Shown here: positions 45,318 through 54,122 of the stretch, piece by piece
How the letters are laid out: the number at the start of each line of letters is the position of its first letter
Position numbering within the stretch: the first letter of the stretch is position 1
Assembly: GCF_902459725.1 (NCBI RefSeq)
Contig: NZ_CABPSH010000001.1
Location: 62,001 to 126,000 of the forward strand
Direction: 5' to 3'
DNA length: 64,000 nt
Source: Pandoraea eparura
GTDB taxonomy: Bacteria > Pseudomonadota > Gammaproteobacteria > Burkholderiales > Burkholderiaceae
Program-made: the position numbers and the translations under genes
Notes under the pieces: model-generated
Databases searched by the model: none
Told to the model about the DNA's origin: nothing
What the model saw: only the letters and a program-made list of their open reading frames with translations

Positions 45318-45364
45318 CACCAAGGCTACTCAGGTCGAGAATTCGGAAACGGGAGGGAACGTTT

Positions 45365-47563
45365 ATGAAATGTCCACCAGAACTGAAGACGGAGCCAGAA
45401 AGGCTGAAGGCCCTATCCGCGTATGAGCTCGGCACTGAGCGGCCGCTACCCAGCCTGGACCCTGTCGTCAGGATTGCGGCCCGCATGTTCAACATGCCCG
45501 TCGCTGCGGTGAATATGATCGGCAGCGACCACGTTTTCTTTGCCGCTAGCATTGGCCTGGAGGGTGGAGAAGTTAACATGAGCCGCGACGTCTCCTTCTG
45601 CGCACATGCGATTACGCAGGGCAGCGTTATGGTGGTGCCCGACGCCATGCTCGATGAACGGTTTCACGACAACCCTTTGGTCACGGGACAGGCCAATGTG
45701 CGCTTTTATGCCGGCGTCCCACTGTTGTCACCTGATGGTCACGCGCTCGGTACGCTTTGCGTGATCGACAACAAGCCGCATCACGATTTTTCTCCGGACG
45801 ACGGTGAGCGCCTGGCCGAATTGGCAAAAATGGCCGCCGACAGGCTTGAGTTGCGCCGCGTGGAAATGGCAATGCAACCGGCCGCGCGTCCCTTCCGGGA
45901 AATTGACCTCAACCAGTCCGGTGCCCTTGTACAGTTCGATGAGAGGCGCGCCGTGATTGCCTGGGACGATGCAGCTGCCGCCCTGTATGGATACGGACCA
46001 GATGACGGGTTTGCCCCATCCATCGATGCTCTCGTTCCCGAGCGCGAGAGGGACACCGTGCGCGACCTCGTTGCGCGTTCGGCGGCTGGCCTGACCGACG
46101 ACAGGCTGCCCATGACGGCAAACCTGCGAGGGTTGCGTAAGGACGGATCGGAATTTGAACTCAAGCTATGCCTGAGTCATGGCCGCCGGAACGGTAGCCC
46201 GATATTTAACGCATTCCTGATCGATCAGGCCGCACTGCGACGCGAGCAGGAGGAGTTGCAGCGTCTGGCCCACACTGACAGTCTCACCGGGTTGGTCAAC
46301 CGGGCTGGCTTTTATCGGCGTGTAGAACAGGCACTCAAGGATACGTCGTCCTGCGCCCTGTTAATGATCGACCTAGATGCCTTCAAGGACATCAATGCCA
46401 CGTTAGGCAACGCGATAGGCGACGGAATCCTTTGCGAAGTAGCTCGCCGCCTGGAGAAAATCATACCGCAGAAAGATTTGGTGGCGCGCATCGGCGGAGA
46501 CGAGTTTACGATTCTGCTGGAAGACGCCAGCGCCGCACAGGCGAACGAGACGGCCAGTGCCGTCATGAGCAATGTTTGCGAACCGATCATTATCGCCGGA
46601 CATGAAATGCGCTTGACGGCCTGCTGCGGCATAGCGACGGCGCCACTTCATGCATTGGAAGCGGTACAGCTCATCGGCAATGCAGGCCTGGCGCTTTCGA
46701 AGGCAAAAAGGCTCGGCCGCGGCAGATCGGTATCGTTTGTCAACGCACTGAGGGAAACCGCGGTGGTGAATCAACGCTACAACATGGAGTTGCATCGGGC
46801 CGTCAATGATGGCGAATTCGTCCTCTTCTATCAACCGCAGATCCGTCTGGCAGACGGTACCCTTGCCGGAGCGGAGGCGCTCATACGCTGGCTGCATCCG
46901 CAGCATGGTCTTCTCTCGCCCGCAGCTTTTCTTCCCGCGTTGGAAAGTGGCCCGCTGGCAGCGGCGGTGGGATGGTGGGTCCTTGATGAAGCCTGTGCGC
47001 AAGCGGCACTCTGGCGCAGAAGCGGCGCGAAGGACTTCCGGATTGGCGTCAATCTGTTCGCCGCGCAGATTATCACGAACGGCGACCTTGATTCGCAAGT
47101 CTTCTCCGTTCTGGAGCGGCATGGCCTGCCGCCACAAGCGCTCGAACTGGAAGTCACCGAAAACACCGTGTTCGACCGCGACGACGCCGTGCTGGAATCA
47201 CTTGAGAAACTAAGGACGCGTGGCGTCGGGATTGCCCTTGACGATTTCGGAACCGGCTATGCTTCGCCAAGTCTGCTTAAGCGCTGTCCAGTCACACGGA
47301 TCAAGATTGACCAGTCTTTCGTGCAAGGCATGCTCGAATCGGAACGTGATGCGGCGGTAATCCGCGCCATTCTTCATGTGGCGCACAGTTTCAGGATGGA
47401 GACGATTGCCGAAGGTGTTGAAAGCGAGCAGCAACGTGAGGTCCTGAAAAGCCTGGGCTGCCATGAGGGCCAAGGATTTCTGTTCGGCCGTCCTGCCCCC
47501 GCCCCCCGATTCGCGGCCGCTTTCGGGATTGAGCTGCCCACCCGGCTCTTGGCACACGCATAA
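45365..47563 (+). CDS. GAF-PAS-GGDEF-EAL dual c-di-GMP protein
   Basis: 732 residues from ATG 45365 with GGGAGGG 7 nt upstream. GAF (about 25-165; IAARMFNMPVAAVNMIG, FCAHAITQGSVMVV, RFYAGVPLLSP), similar to the GAF of the protein at 12376; PAS (about 180-300); GGDEF (about 305-465; RIGGDEFTILLED, no I-site Arg); EAL (about 475-720; AEALIRWLHP, ELEVTEN, ALDDFGTGYASPSLL, KIDQSF, AEGVES). Both catalytic motifs are complete. Note SPSLL where SSLSYL is usual. Soluble. Confidence 0.93.
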   Translation: MKCPPELKTEPERLKALSAYELGTERPLPSLDPVVRIAARMFNMPVAAVNMIGSDHVFFAASIGLEGGEVNMSRDVSFCAHAITQGSVMVVPDAMLDERFHDNPLVTGQANVRFYAGVPLLSPDGHALGTLCVIDNKPHHDFSPDDGERLAELAKMAADRLELRRVEMAMQPAARPFREIDLNQSGALVQFDERRAVIAWDDAAAALYGYGPDDGFAPSIDALVPERERDTVRDLVARSAAGLTDDRLPMTANLRGLRKDGSEFELKLCLSHGRRNGSPIFNAFLIDQAALRREQEELQRLAHTDSLTGLVNRAGFYRRVEQALKDTSSCALLMIDLDAFKDINATLGNAIGDGILCEVARRLEKIIPQKDLVARIGGDEFTILLEDASAAQANETASAVMSNVCEPIIIAGHEMRLTACCGIATAPLHALEAVQLIGNAGLALSKAKRLGRGRSVSFVNALRETAVVNQRYNMELHRAVNDGEFVLFYQPQIRLADGTLAGAEALIRWLHPQHGLLSPAAFLPALESGPLAAAVGWWVLDEACAQAALWRRSGAKDFRIGVNLFAAQIITNGDLDSQVFSVLERHGLPPQALELEVTENTVFDRDDAVLESLEKLRTRGVGIALDDFGTGYASPSLLKRCPVTRIKIDQSFVQGMLESERDAAVIRAILHVAHSFRMETIAEGVESEQQREVLKSLGCHEGQGFLFGRPAPAPRFAAAFGIELPTRLLAHA

Positions 47564-47630
47564 ACGTGCGCAACCGAGGCCAGTCGGGACGAGGAAGTAA
47601 AAAGTCTGCAGTGCGAGAGGGCGAAGCGCT

Positions 47631-47745
47631 TTATGGGAGTTGGCGTAGCTCTAGCGCTTTTTCCACAGCTTTAATCAATGCGGCGTCGTTGAACGGTTTT
47701 TTTCAGGTAATCCGGTGGATTGCCCGCGGTAGCTCGCGCACCTCC
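47631..47745 (-). pseudogene. response-regulator receiver C-terminal remnant
   Basis: On the minus strand KKPFNDAALIKAVEKALELRQLP followed by stop at 47631 is a CheY-type tail with the conserved Lys-Pro. Upstream, DYLKK is only in register if one A of the A-run near 47697-47703 is dropped, so the gene is frameshifted as well as truncated. Confidence 0.55.
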
Positions 47746-48291
47746 GGCATTGGCGTGAGTTCCTAAACCTGCTGGAGGTCAAGAGAGGTCGAGACTGGAC
47801 GGGGCGCGGCGTTGTGACTTGTCAGGCTGATGGCGCCGAGCGGTCAAAATGCTGCGCGGATGTAAATCGGTCTGCCCCGTGAGTCTGACTCACGGTGACG
47901 CGCCGTGGCAGGCGACCGTTGCGGGGGTGGCGCGCGGGGCCCAGCGGTCAGCGGCAGGCCGTCGGCGAGGCGCGCAGTGACCTCGCCGTGCTGCAGCCTT
48001 TTTATGGGAGGCACCCCGCAGCGCAGCCCCCGGCGCGCGCCCGGTCATGACCCCGCCGCGCCTGCCCGCTTGATGCAACACTTTTTATGCACTTTTGTGC
48101 CAACCGCTGAGGCCCGCCAGTACGGGCGTGGTGGGGCATTTCGAGGTGCATGGAAAGTCTGCACTTTCATTGGCCACGCTTATGCACGGCATTTCGTCTC
48201 CTGGTGGTTTCCCCATGAACTAGTCACATGTATTGGTAGCTAGAATCAAACCAATGCTCATCGCCCCCCCCAATATCGATGACGCAGGTTC

Positions 48292-48323
48292 CGCCCGCAG
48301 CTCACCCTGCGGGCGATTTTTTT
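48292..48323 (+). terminator. rho-independent terminator
   Basis: CGCCCGCAG / CTGCGGGCG, 9-bp perfect stem with 6-nt loop, followed by A and seven T. No coding gene ends just upstream; 47750-48290 is GC-rich DNA without a supported gene, so a small transcript is possible. Confidence 0.8.
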
Positions 48324-48522
48324 GCGGAGACCGGGATCCGAAAGTGGTTCCGGTCGCGTAACAGATCGCCCGCAGCTGTTTCGCCATAGATTGCAAAGGC
48401 TGGTGATGGGCTACGTGTTCTCACGTCGCCGCCCGCTCAATGCCCAGAACACAAGCTGGATGCGGGGTTATGTGCGGTTTGACGCTGTAGGATCCCAGAA
48501 AAGTTGATGTTCTTCACAAATA

Positions 48523-48660
48523 AGTGAAGCGATCTGAGCTGGTGGTTGCTGTAGGTTGTCAGATCGACTTCCTTAACATTTCTGTAGGGAACCGGAATCG
48601 TAGGGCGCCAGAGTATGTGCGACTGGCGCCACAGTTTTGCGACTGTGCGACGAAATTGTC
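48523..48660 (+). repeat. imperfect long repeat, copy A
   Basis: Starts AGTGAAGCGATCTGAGCTGG and shares about 50 bp of near-identity with 60378 onward, then a second shared block GGCGCCACAGTTTTGCGACT. It lies directly before the tRNA-Lys fragment, so it may be an island-end sequence. Confidence 0.65.
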
Positions 48661-48704
48661 GCGACTGCCCTAGGTTTTTCGTTGCGAGGCCAGTTGTCAG
48701 GTTT

Positions 48705-48754
48705 ACGGACTCTTAATTCGTAGGTCGAGTGTTCGAGTCACTCTCGCCCCACCA
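48705..48754 (+). other. 3' fragment of tRNA-Lys(CUU): second integration (att) site
   Basis: Anticodon arm ACGGA CTCTTAA TTCGT (anticodon CTT), variable AGGTC, T arm GAGTG TTCGAGT CACTC, acceptor 3' strand TCGCCCC, A, CCA. The matching 5' strand GGGGCGA is not found upstream, so only the 3' half is present. It marks the right end of an element that used tRNA-Lys, followed by a terminator and an integrase stub. Confidence 0.82.
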
Positions 48755-48770
48755 AAGATATCAAGCACTT

Positions 48771-48795
48771 AGCCCACCTTTTAGGTGGGCTTTTT
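48771..48795 (+). terminator. rho-independent terminator after the tRNA-Lys fragment
   Basis: AGCCCACC (48771-48778), TTTTA loop, GGTGGGCT (48784-48791), T-run to 48795. Placed where the original tRNA gene's terminator would be. Confidence 0.85.
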
Positions 48796-48913
48796 GCTTT
48801 CTGGCCATTTATTGCTGCAATTCTGCTGCACTGAGAATTTGCAGCAAGCCTGCTGCACCTGCCAATCATGCCCTCGCGGCGACGCTACACTTTAATTCGG
48901 GAGTAGCGACCGC

Positions 48914-49042
48914 ATGGCAACAATCAACAACCGTGGCCCTCATCAATGGCAGGCCATCGTCCGACGCAAAGGGTATGTCGTTTCGAGGCATGGTCAAATT
49001 ACTGGCGGCAACTCGCCAGGGGGGCCGCCGAATCAGTCATAA
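48914..49042 (+). pseudogene. phage-type integrase N-terminal stub
   Basis: 42 codons beginning MATINNRGPHQWQAIVRRKG, the classic opening of a family of tRNA-associated tyrosine integrases; it loses similarity after about residue 25 and stops. An IS end fragment follows at once, so the gene was truncated by insertion and deletion. Confidence 0.65.
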
Positions 49043-49043
49043 C

Positions 49044-49081
49044 CTAAACCAACCGGCCTCCTCGAAAGCCGGGGCGATTCA
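49044..49081 (+). mobile_element. right-end fragment of IS51-like IS3 element
   Basis: CTAAACCAACCGGCCTCC...GCCGGGGCGATTCA is nearly identical to the right end of the element at 19260-19297 (two differences: TAC/TCG and a context base). No transposase remains: a solo IS tip left after deletion. 49082-49141 is unassigned. Confidence 0.8.
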
Positions 49082-49141
49082 ATTACTTCAACGGACAGTT
49101 GAGCAAAAGAAGCGCCACCGGAGCCCGTCCGGTAACGTCAT

Positions 49142-50521
49142 TCAACTCAATTGATCGAGCACGCGATACCAGTTCACCGCAGCCGAGAAATACAGACGCT
49201 GCAAGTCGTGGAAGGGAATCGGCCGGATGGGCGTGACAGGGAAACGCAATGCCGAGTGCCCGGTGAGGTGCCCGGCCAGTTCACGCCCGAGCGCCGTCGC
49301 CATGGCGATGCCGCGGCCGTTGTAACCGAGCGAGATCGTCAGACCGGGGGCCGGCGCGTGAACGTGCGGCATCGCGTCCGGTGTCACCGCCACACGCCCC
49401 GCCCAGCGATACTCGATGGGTACGCCCTGCGTCTGCGGAAATAGGCGAACCAGCGCGCGCTCGAGATGCCGCCATGCGCTCGCCGAGCCCGGGTCTGAAA
49501 ACGAGCCGCGGCCGCCGAGCAGCAATCGGCCAGCGGCGTCCTTGCGAAAGTACAGCAACAGTCGGCGCGCATCCGAGGCGACTTCGCCGCCTGGCAGCAC
49601 AGTGGCCGCAATGTGCTCCGGTAACGGCGCCGTAGCGACGATGAAACTGTTCGCGGCGATTAGGGTACGGCGTAGCCCGGGCCATAGGTCGTCGGTATAG
49701 CCGTTGGTCGCGATCAGCACACGCGCGGCGTCGATCGTGTGGCCCGACGCCGTGCTCACCTGCCAGCGCCCCACCACTGCTCGCAGGCCGGTCACCTGTG
49801 TGTTCCCGTGAATCGTCGCACCCTGCCCGGTCGCTGCCCGCACCAGGCCTCGTAGATAACTCAGCGGATGCAGGCTGCCCGCACGCCGGTCGATCCAGCC
49901 ACCCTGGTAAATGGGGCTGCCGATGCGTGATGTCACAGCATCGCGATCGAGCATCTCGACGGGTGCCCCTCGCGTGCGCCATTGCGCGACTCGCATGCGT
50001 TGGGCCGCCAGCATCGCGGCAGAATGCGCCGGCTGTATCCAGCCTTCGCGCCGCGCATCGCAGTCGATGCCGTAGCGCGCAATAAGGTCGAAGACGACGT
50101 CGGCCGCCCCGCCAATCATGTCGACGAGCGCGACGCCCTGCTCCCCAGGAAAGCGCTTCATCAGCGCATCCGGATCGTGCTTGAGTCCCGGAATCACTTG
50201 ACCGCCATTGCGCCCCGACGCGCCCCATCCGGGCTCACCGGCGTCAAGCACACAAACGTCGACGCCGGCTTCTGCCAAATGCAGCGCAGCGGAAACCCCC
50301 GTGAACCCGCCGCCGATCACCGCCACGTCCACGCGTCGCGACGCGTGGAGCGCGGGAGTCGCCAACGCAGGCGTCGCGGTGGCCGACCAGAGCGACGGGA
50401 ACGCGCCGATCGGACCGGCGTCGCCGCGCCGCGCGCCATTGCCTGCGGTATCGCTGCGCACGCCGGTGGTGGCAGTCATCGCGTCATGGGCGGCCAGACG
50501 GGCATGCTCGCGTGTCGTCAT
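49142..50521 (-). CDS. FAD-dependent oxidoreductase (DAO family) of hydantoinase operon
   Basis: 459 residues, ATG 50521 overlapping the LivM-like stop (ATGA) with AGGAG upstream. FAD motif VDVAVIGGGFTGVSAALHLAEAGVDVCVLDA, GWGASGRNGGQVIPG, C-terminal SLGYNGRGIAMATALGRELA. A 40-residue low-complexity N-terminal extension precedes the FAD fold. Homologous to 42912-44204. Probably oxidises an N-substituted amino acid formed by the hydantoinase/oxoprolinase (sarcosine-like substrate is one option; inferred). Confidence 0.92.
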   Translation of the reverse strand: MTTREHARLAAHDAMTATTGVRSDTAGNGARRGDAGPIGAFPSLWSATATPALATPALHASRRVDVAVIGGGFTGVSAALHLAEAGVDVCVLDAGEPGWGASGRNGGQVIPGLKHDPDALMKRFPGEQGVALVDMIGGAADVVFDLIARYGIDCDARREGWIQPAHSAAMLAAQRMRVAQWRTRGAPVEMLDRDAVTSRIGSPIYQGGWIDRRAGSLHPLSYLRGLVRAATGQGATIHGNTQVTGLRAVVGRWQVSTASGHTIDAARVLIATNGYTDDLWPGLRRTLIAANSFIVATAPLPEHIAATVLPGGEVASDARRLLLYFRKDAAGRLLLGGRGSFSDPGSASAWRHLERALVRLFPQTQGVPIEYRWAGRVAVTPDAMPHVHAPAPGLTISLGYNGRGIAMATALGRELAGHLTGHSALRFPVTPIRPIPFHDLQRLYFSAAVNWYRVLDQLS

Positions 50522-51567
50522 TCGCTTTCTCCTGATTGTGAGGTGGCGGTGCCTGCCGCGAGACGCATTGCTTCATGGTTCGGGTTCGGCAGCACTCGTG
50601 TGCGCACGCGCTGCCAGAGTGCGACAACGCTGCCGACAACGCCGTCGCGCAGGAACAGCACCGTGACGATGAACAGCAGTCCGGTCACGATGGTGACGGA
50701 TTCGCCCAGACGAGCGAATGCGTCGATACGGGTGAGTGCCGCGAGCACATCGCCGATGTCGCCGAGCTTGGTCTCCAGCCCCGTGATGACCACAGCGCCG
50801 ACGACGGGCCCCCAGCGCGTTGCCATCCCGCCGACCAGCGTCATCAGGATGACGGCCCCGGACATCGACCAGTGCATGTCGGTCAGCGTCTCGAAGCCGA
50901 GCACCAGCACCTTGAGCGCCCCCGCCAGGCCGGCTAGCGCAGCCGACAGCACGAAGGCGAGCCACTTGAAGCGATCGACGTCGTAGCCGAGCGACATGGC
51001 GCGCGGCTCGTTCTCCTTGATGGCCGTGAGCACCGCACCGTAAGGCGATGCGACAATGCGGCCGATCAGCAGGAACGCCGCCGCCACGATGGCGAGTACG
51101 ACGTAGTACAACGTGTGATCGTCATCGAGTGGCAACACCCCGAACAGTCGACCGCGCGGCACTGCCTGCAAGCCGTCTTCGCCGCCGGTGAACGGCGCCT
51201 GCAACAACACGAAATAGACGATTTGCGCGAGGGCGAGCGTGACCATCGCGAAATAGATGCCCTTGCGTCGAATCGCCAGTCCGCCCATGACGGCGCCGAG
51301 CCCCGCACCGGTCAGTGCGCCGAGCAACAGGCCGGCTTCCGGCGATACGTCCCACGCCTTCATCGCATAGCCGGCCACGTAACCGGCGCCGCCGAAAAGG
51401 GCGGCATGCCCGAACGACAGCAGCCCCGCATGCCCGAGCAGCAGATCGAACGCACAGGCGAACAGCGCGAAGCAGAGGACTTTCATGACGAACACCGGAT
51501 ACGCCCCTGCAAACGGTGCGGCCAGCAGGGCCAGGAGAACCAGCCAGGGTAGCCATCGTTTTTCCAT
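50518..51567 (-). CDS. branched-chain-amino-acid-type ABC permease (LivM-like)
   Basis: 349 residues, AGGAG before ATG 51567. About ten membrane helices; signature LLLGHAGLLSFGHAALFGGAGYVAGY and AIKENEPRAMSLGYDVDRFKWLAFVLSA. Forms the membrane channel with the LivH-like protein. Confidence 0.94.
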   Translation of the reverse strand: MEKRWLPWLVLLALLAAPFAGAYPVFVMKVLCFALFACAFDLLLGHAGLLSFGHAALFGGAGYVAGYAMKAWDVSPEAGLLLGALTGAGLGAVMGGLAIRRKGIYFAMVTLALAQIVYFVLLQAPFTGGEDGLQAVPRGRLFGVLPLDDDHTLYYVVLAIVAAAFLLIGRIVASPYGAVLTAIKENEPRAMSLGYDVDRFKWLAFVLSAALAGLAGALKVLVLGFETLTDMHWSMSGAVILMTLVGGMATRWGPVVGAVVITGLETKLGDIGDVLAALTRIDAFARLGESVTIVTGLLFIVTVLFLRDGVVGSVVALWQRVRTRVLPNPNHEAMRLAAGTATSQSGESE

Positions 51568-51576
51568 ACCGAACTC

Positions 51577-52461
51577 CTACGATTCCTTGCCAAACAATCC
51601 CGCCGGGCGCACGAGCAGCACCAGCACCATGACCACGAAGACGACCGTCGACGACGCCTCGGGATAGACGACCTTGGTCAGTCCTTCGATCACGCCGAGC
51701 CCGAGCCCGGTGGCGACGGCTCCGAGAATCGATCCCATTCCGCCGATCACGACTACGGCAAACACGACGATGATCAGGTTCTGCCCCATGAGCGGTGACA
51801 CCTGGATGACTGGCGCGGCGAGCACGCCTCCGAGTGCCGCGAGCGCGACACCGAAGGCATAGGTCAGCGTAATCATCAGCGGCACGTTGACACCGAACGA
51901 CGCGACGATCTTCGGGTTCTCCGTACCGGCCCGCAGGCGTGCACCGAGCGGCGTCTTCTCGATCAGCAGCCAGGTCCCCAGACAGACGGAAAGCGACGCC
52001 GCGACCACCCACGCGCGGTAGTTCGGCAACACCATGAAACCGACGTCGGTCGCGCCGGTCAGCCCGTCGGGTGTCGCGTACGGCAATCCTGAAACGCCAT
52101 ACCCTGCGCGCAAAGTGCCTTCGAGCAGGAGCGTGATACCGAGCGTCAGCAGAAGTCCGTAGAGGTGATCGAGCTTGTATATCCAGCGCAGCAGTACAAG
52201 CTCCATCACGACACCGAGTCCGGCGACGATGAGCGGCGCGAGCAGCAGCATGGTCCAGTACCCCAGCCCCAGGTACTCCATACCCATCCACGCCAACACG
52301 GCGCCCAGCATGAACAGTGCACCATGCGCAAAGTTGATCACGCCCAGTAATCCGAAGATGACTGCTAGACCCAGACTGAGCATCGCGTAGAACGAGCCGT
52401 TGACAAGTCCGAGCAATAGCTGGGACAGCAACGCAGGCAAGGGAATCTCGAACAGATGCAT
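51577..52461 (-). CDS. branched-chain-amino-acid-type ABC permease (LivH-like)
   Basis: 294 residues from ATG 52461 (MHLFEIPLPA), chosen for GAGG 6 nt upstream. Helix pattern with LGLAVIFGLLGVINFAHGALFM and RAGTENPKIVASFGVNVPLMITLTYAFG, both typical of LivH. Confidence 0.94.
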   Translation of the reverse strand: MHLFEIPLPALLSQLLLGLVNGSFYAMLSLGLAVIFGLLGVINFAHGALFMLGAVLAWMGMEYLGLGYWTMLLLAPLIVAGLGVVMELVLLRWIYKLDHLYGLLLTLGITLLLEGTLRAGYGVSGLPYATPDGLTGATDVGFMVLPNYRAWVVAASLSVCLGTWLLIEKTPLGARLRAGTENPKIVASFGVNVPLMITLTYAFGVALAALGGVLAAPVIQVSPLMGQNLIIVVFAVVVIGGMGSILGAVATGLGLGVIEGLTKVVYPEASSTVVFVVMVLVLLVRPAGLFGKES

Positions 52462-52469
52462 GGAAGACC

Positions 52470-53207
52470 TCAAACGCCGAGCAATTGGTGGAGGGCCTGC
52501 GCGCGCTGCGGCAACTCGCTGGCGACGAAGTGCTCGACGATGCGACCGTGCTCCATCACATAGAACCGGTCGGCCAGTGGCGCGGCGAAGCGGAAGTTTT
52601 GTTCGACCATGACGATCGTGTAACCCCTTTGCTTGAGCGCACGGATCATGCGCGCAAGGCTCTGCACGATCACAGGGGCGAGCCCTTCGGAAATCTCGTC
52701 GAGCAAAAGGAGATTCGCACCGGTGCGCAGAATTCGCGCCATCGCCAGCATCTGCTGTTCACCGCCCGAGAGTCGGGTCCCCTGGCTGTGACGTCGCTCC
52801 CAGAGATTTGGGAACAGTTTATAGATCTCGTCTTCACTCATGCCCGCGAGGGAATCGTTACCCCGTCTGGAGCCGAGTCGCGGTGGGAGTCGCAGATTCT
52901 CCTCACATGACAGGCTCGCGAAGATGGCGCGCTCCTCGGGGCAGTAGCCAACGCCGAATCCCGCGATATGGTGTGTCGGCAAACCGATCGTCTCGCTCCC
53001 GTCGATGCGGATCGAACCGCGTCGCGTTCCGATCAGTCCCATGATGGCGCGCAACGTCGTCGTGCGCCCCGCTCCGTTGCGGCCCAGCAGCGTGACTACT
53101 TCCCCGCGATCCACGTGCAGATCGACGCCGTGCAGGATGTGCGATTCGCCGTACCACCCGTGTAGGCCTTCGATGTGCAGCGCAGGGGGAGAAAGCGTGG
53201 TTGTCAT
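52470..53207 (-). CDS. ABC ATPase, LivF-like
   Basis: 245 residues. Walker A LLGRNGAGRTTTLRA with Arg where the P-loop Lys of GKTT is expected, Q-loop, signature LSGGEQQMLAMARIL, Walker B LLLLDEISEGLAP with Ile-Ser where Pro-Thr is usual, switch VMVEQN. The Arg for the ATP-binding Lys is unusual and could weaken ATP hydrolysis; LivG-like next door is canonical. Confidence 0.92.
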   Translation of the reverse strand: MTTTLSPPALHIEGLHGWYGESHILHGVDLHVDRGEVVTLLGRNGAGRTTTLRAIMGLIGTRRGSIRIDGSETIGLPTHHIAGFGVGYCPEERAIFASLSCEENLRLPPRLGSRRGNDSLAGMSEDEIYKLFPNLWERRHSQGTRLSGGEQQMLAMARILRTGANLLLLDEISEGLAPVIVQSLARMIRALKQRGYTIVMVEQNFRFAAPLADRFYVMEHGRIVEHFVASELPQRAQALHQLLGV

Positions 53208-53223
53208 CGTGTTGTCGTTCCCA

Positions 53224-53994
53224 TCAGTTGACGGCTTCCTGATCGGCCGTTCCCATATACGCTTCCATCACCCGGGCGTCCTGCGAAACCTCGGCGTAGG
53301 TGCCCTGCGCGAGAATCGCCCCGCGTTGCAGCACCGTGACCCGATCGGCAATGGACGAAATCACGTTCATGTTGTGTTCGACCATCAGGACCGTGCGCCC
53401 AGCGCTGACTCGCCGGATCAATGCCGTGACGCTTGCAACGTCCTCGTGCCCCATGCCCTGCGTTGGCTCGTCGAGCAGCATCAACTCGGGTTCCATCGCG
53501 AGCGTGGTGGCGATTTCGAGTGCCCGCTTGCGGCCGTACGGCAGATTCAACGTCAGCGTGTTAGCGAAATCGGACAGGCCGACCTCCCCCAGCAAGGCGA
53601 GCGCACGCGCATCGAGGGCGTCGAGGGCGCGTGCGCTGCGCCAGAACTGCCAACTCATGCCCGACCGCCGTTGCAACGCGACACGCACGTTCTGGCGCGC
53701 GGTGAGATGCGGAAAGACCGCTGAGATCTGGAATGAACGGATGACGCCCCGGCGCGCGATCTGGGCGGGCTTCTCGCGCGTGATATCGATGCCGTTGAAG
53801 ACGATGCTGCCGGCGCTCGGCGTCAGGAACTTGGTCAGCAGATTGAAGCAGGTCGTCTTGCCGGCGCCGTTCGGGCCGATCAGCGCGTGGATGGAGCCGC
53901 GCCGGACTTCGAGGTTGACGTCGGTTACTGCTGAGAATCCCTTGAAGGATTTGGTCAGCGCGTGGGTTCGCAGAATCAGGTCTTCGTGAGGCAT
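53224..53994 (-). CDS. ABC ATPase, LivG-like
   Basis: 256 residues from ATG 53994 (MPHEDLILRT). Walker A LIGPNGAGKTTCFNLL, signature region LPYGRKRALEIATTLA, Walker B LMLLDEPTQGMGHED, switch LMVEHNMNV. Usual LivG length and C-terminus. Confidence 0.94.
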   Translation of the reverse strand: MPHEDLILRTHALTKSFKGFSAVTDVNLEVRRGSIHALIGPNGAGKTTCFNLLTKFLTPSAGSIVFNGIDITREKPAQIARRGVIRSFQISAVFPHLTARQNVRVALQRRSGMSWQFWRSARALDALDARALALLGEVGLSDFANTLTLNLPYGRKRALEIATTLAMEPELMLLDEPTQGMGHEDVASVTALIRRVSAGRTVLMVEHNMNVISSIADRVTVLQRGAILAQGTYAEVSQDARVMEAYMGTADQEAVN

Positions 53995-54122
53995 ACCGCT
54001 CGCCGGAAAATGAATTGCGTGACAGTCGGTCGGCAAAACCCGGGCCGAGCGCGGGCCCCTCGCGCCAAACGCGCAAGGTGACCCGCGTCTGGCGCGCGGG
54101 GCTTATCCCTGACTGGAATCGA

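Noticed and set aside
48670-48754. Complete tRNA-Lys gene
   Set aside because: No GGGGCGA 5' acceptor strand about 70 nt before the CCA end.
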